Shown: piece after piece, positions 62,401-64,000 of the stretch
Layout of the letters: each line of letters opens with the position of its first letter
Position numbering within the stretch: the stretch's first letter is position 1
Source: Henricia sp. BOLD:AAB3569
Lineage: Eukaryota; Echinodermata; Asteroidea; Spinulosida; Echinasteridae
DNA: 64,000 nucleotides
Assembly (NCBI GenBank): GCA_037783545.1
Contig: JBBELK010000108.1
Location: 310,001 to 374,000, forward strand
Reading direction: 5' to 3'
The notes under the pieces: model-generated
What the model saw: the letters and a program-made list of their open reading frames with translations, nothing else
Databases searched by the model: none
What the model was told of the DNA's origin: nothing
Program-made: the position numbers and the translations under genes

Positions 62401-64000
62401 ATTTCCCGGCGAAAGTCTGTCAATTTTGTAGGACAAGTGCGCAATATAGAGTGTTTGGAGCATGCAAAATTTGAAGTTCGTCGGAAAATTTTTCGACCTC
62501 CAAATTTGCCGACGTTTGAACCACACTTTGACCAAATTGCCGTGCCAAACTGGGGTGCGTCAACGACAGTCCGAAGGACTGAGCATGCGCACGAGTCAGG
62601 AGTACACCAAAGAGGTGTGTACAGACAGCCACGGGTTGCGTGAGCAGTCAGGAAGCTCCAACCCAGTTTTCCCTAAACTTTGAAATTTCTCTTCCATTTC
62701 CCGGCGAAAGTCTGTCAATTTTTTAGGACAAGTGCGCAATATAGAGTGTGTGGAGCATGCAAAATTTGAAGTTCGTCGGAAAATTTTTCGACCTCCAAAT
62801 TTGCCGACGTTTGAACCACACTTTGACCAAATTGCCGTGCCAAACTGGGGTGCCTCAACGACAGTCCGAAGGACTGAGCATGCGCACGAGTCAGGAGTAC
62901 ACCAAAGAGGTGTGTACAGACAGCCACGGGTTGCGTGAGCAGTCAGGAAGCTCCAACCCAGTTTCCCCTAAACTTTGAAATTTCTCTGCCATTTCCCGGC
63001 GAAAGTCTGTCAATTTTTTAGGACAAGTGCGCAATATAGAGTGTTTGGAGCATGCAAAATTTGAAGTTCGTCGGAAAATTTTTCGAACTCCAAATTTGCC
63101 GACGTTTGAACCACACTTTGACCAAATTGCCGTGCCAAACTGGGGTGCGTCAACGACAGTCCGAAGGACTGAGCATGCGCACGAGTCAGGAGTACACCAA
63201 AGAGGTGTGTACAGACAGCCACGGGTTGCGTGAGCAGTCAGGAAGCTCCAACCCAGTTTTCCCTAAACTTTGAAATTTCTCTGCCATTTCCCGGCGAAAG
63301 TCTGTCAATTTTTTAGGACAAGTGCGCAATATAGAGTGTTTGGAGCATGCAAAATTTGAAGTTCGTCGGAAAATTTTTCGACCTCCAAATTTGCCGACGT
63401 TTGAACCACACTTTGACCAAATTGCCGTGCCAAACTGGGGTGCGTCAACGACAGTCCGAAGGACTGAGCATGCGCACGAGTCAGGAGTACACCAAAGAGG
63501 TGTGTACAGACAGCCACGGGTTGCGTGAGCAGTCAGGAAGCTCCAACCCAGTTTTCCCTAAACTTTGAAATTTCTCTTCCATTTCCCGGCAAAAGTCTGT
63601 CAATTTTTTAGGACAAGTGCGCAATATAGAGTGTGTGGAGCATGCAAAATTTGAAGTTCGTCGGAAAATTTTTCGACCTCTAAATTTGCCGACGTTTGAA
63701 CCACACTTTGACCAAATTGCCGTGCCAAACTGGGGTGCCTCAACGACAGTCCGAAGGACTGAGCATGCGCACGAGTCAGGAGTACACCAAAGAGGTGTGT
63801 ACAGACAGCCACGGGTTGCGTGAGCAGTCAGGAAGCTCCAACCCAGTTTCCCCTAAACTTTGAAATTTCTCTGCCATTTCCCGGCGAAAGTCTGTCAATT
63901 TTTTAGGACAAGTGCGCAATATAGAGTGTTTGGAGCATGCAAAATTTGAAGTTCGTCGGAAAATTTTTCGAACTCCAAATTTGCCGACGTTTGAACCGCA
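59401..64000. repeat. Twelve-monomer (3540-bp) duplication reaching the right window edge
   Basis: Variants TTCGAACTCC, CGACCTCTAAATTTG with GTGCCTCAACG and GTTTCCCCTAAAC, then TTCGAACTCC with GAACCGCA, appear from about 59401 to 60460 and again from about 62941 to 64000, each 3540 bp apart. The rare GAACCGCA at 60454-60461 matches the last eight bases of the window. The second copy is cut by the window end. Confidence 0.83.

Larger units (their letters stand above)
15117..64000. repeat. 295-bp satellite array, right segment (about 166 monomers, reaching the window edge)
   Basis: Continuous head-to-tail 295-bp monomers from the 5' junction of LINE copy 2 to the end of the window. No further insertion is seen. 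Four monomers carry a 19-bp internal deletion; other length changes are 1-bp indels. The level of variation looks like a few differences per monomer by eye. Shared rare variants mark several higher-order duplications, listed separately. The array does not end inside the window, so its true size is unknown. No gene is visible in this 49-kb stretch; the many short open frames are the same few monomer frames repeated. Confidence 0.97.

Noticed and set aside
1-64000. CRISPR-like array
   Set aside because: The repeats are contiguous 295-bp units with no unique spacers, and the interrupting element is an animal-type LINE.

Overview
The window is eukaryotic, almost certainly animal, heterochromatin-type DNA. 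It is a tandem satellite array with a 295-bp monomer, interrupted by two nearly full-length copies of one non-LTR retrotransposon (LINE). There is no host protein-coding gene, tRNA, rRNA or CRISPR array that I can support. Animal origin is inferred from the LINE: an ORF1 with two CCHC knuckles, and an ORF2 with an APE-type endonuclease, a reverse transcriptase and a C-terminal Cys/His motif. This layout fits the L1/Tx1 group, which is common in fish, amphibians, amphioxus and other aquatic animals. I cannot name the species.

Layout: 1-4293 satellite (about 14.5 monomers); 4294-9256 LINE copy 1 on the minus strand; 9257-10142 satellite (exactly three monomers); 10143-15116 LINE copy 2 on the minus strand; 15117-64000 satellite (about 166 monomers). 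Monomers differ by a few substitutions or single-base indels. Shared rare variants reveal nested higher-order duplications of 2, 3, 4, 5, 7, 12 and 19 monomers, including a 590-bp dimer zone, a repeatedly amplified pair carrying a 19-bp deletion, a block of about 3 kb duplicated 5605 bp away, and a 12-monomer (3540-bp) duplication running off the right edge.

Both LINE copies sit at exactly the same base of the monomer, in the same orientation, with no visible target-site duplication. Their 5' untranslated region is only about 14 nt. Each copy is disabled, but by different lesions. Copy 1 keeps an intact ORF1, but its ORF2 has a 1-bp deletion and a TGA codon. Copy 2 has a frameshift in ORF1 and three in ORF2. 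No lesion is shared, so the parent was probably intact recently. The 5' flanks of both copies share two satellite variants that I found nowhere else in the array. This points either to segmental duplication or to an element whose RNA carries upstream satellite sequence.

The best candidate for something undescribed is therefore a site-specific LINE that uses this 295-bp satellite as its target and perhaps as its promoter.
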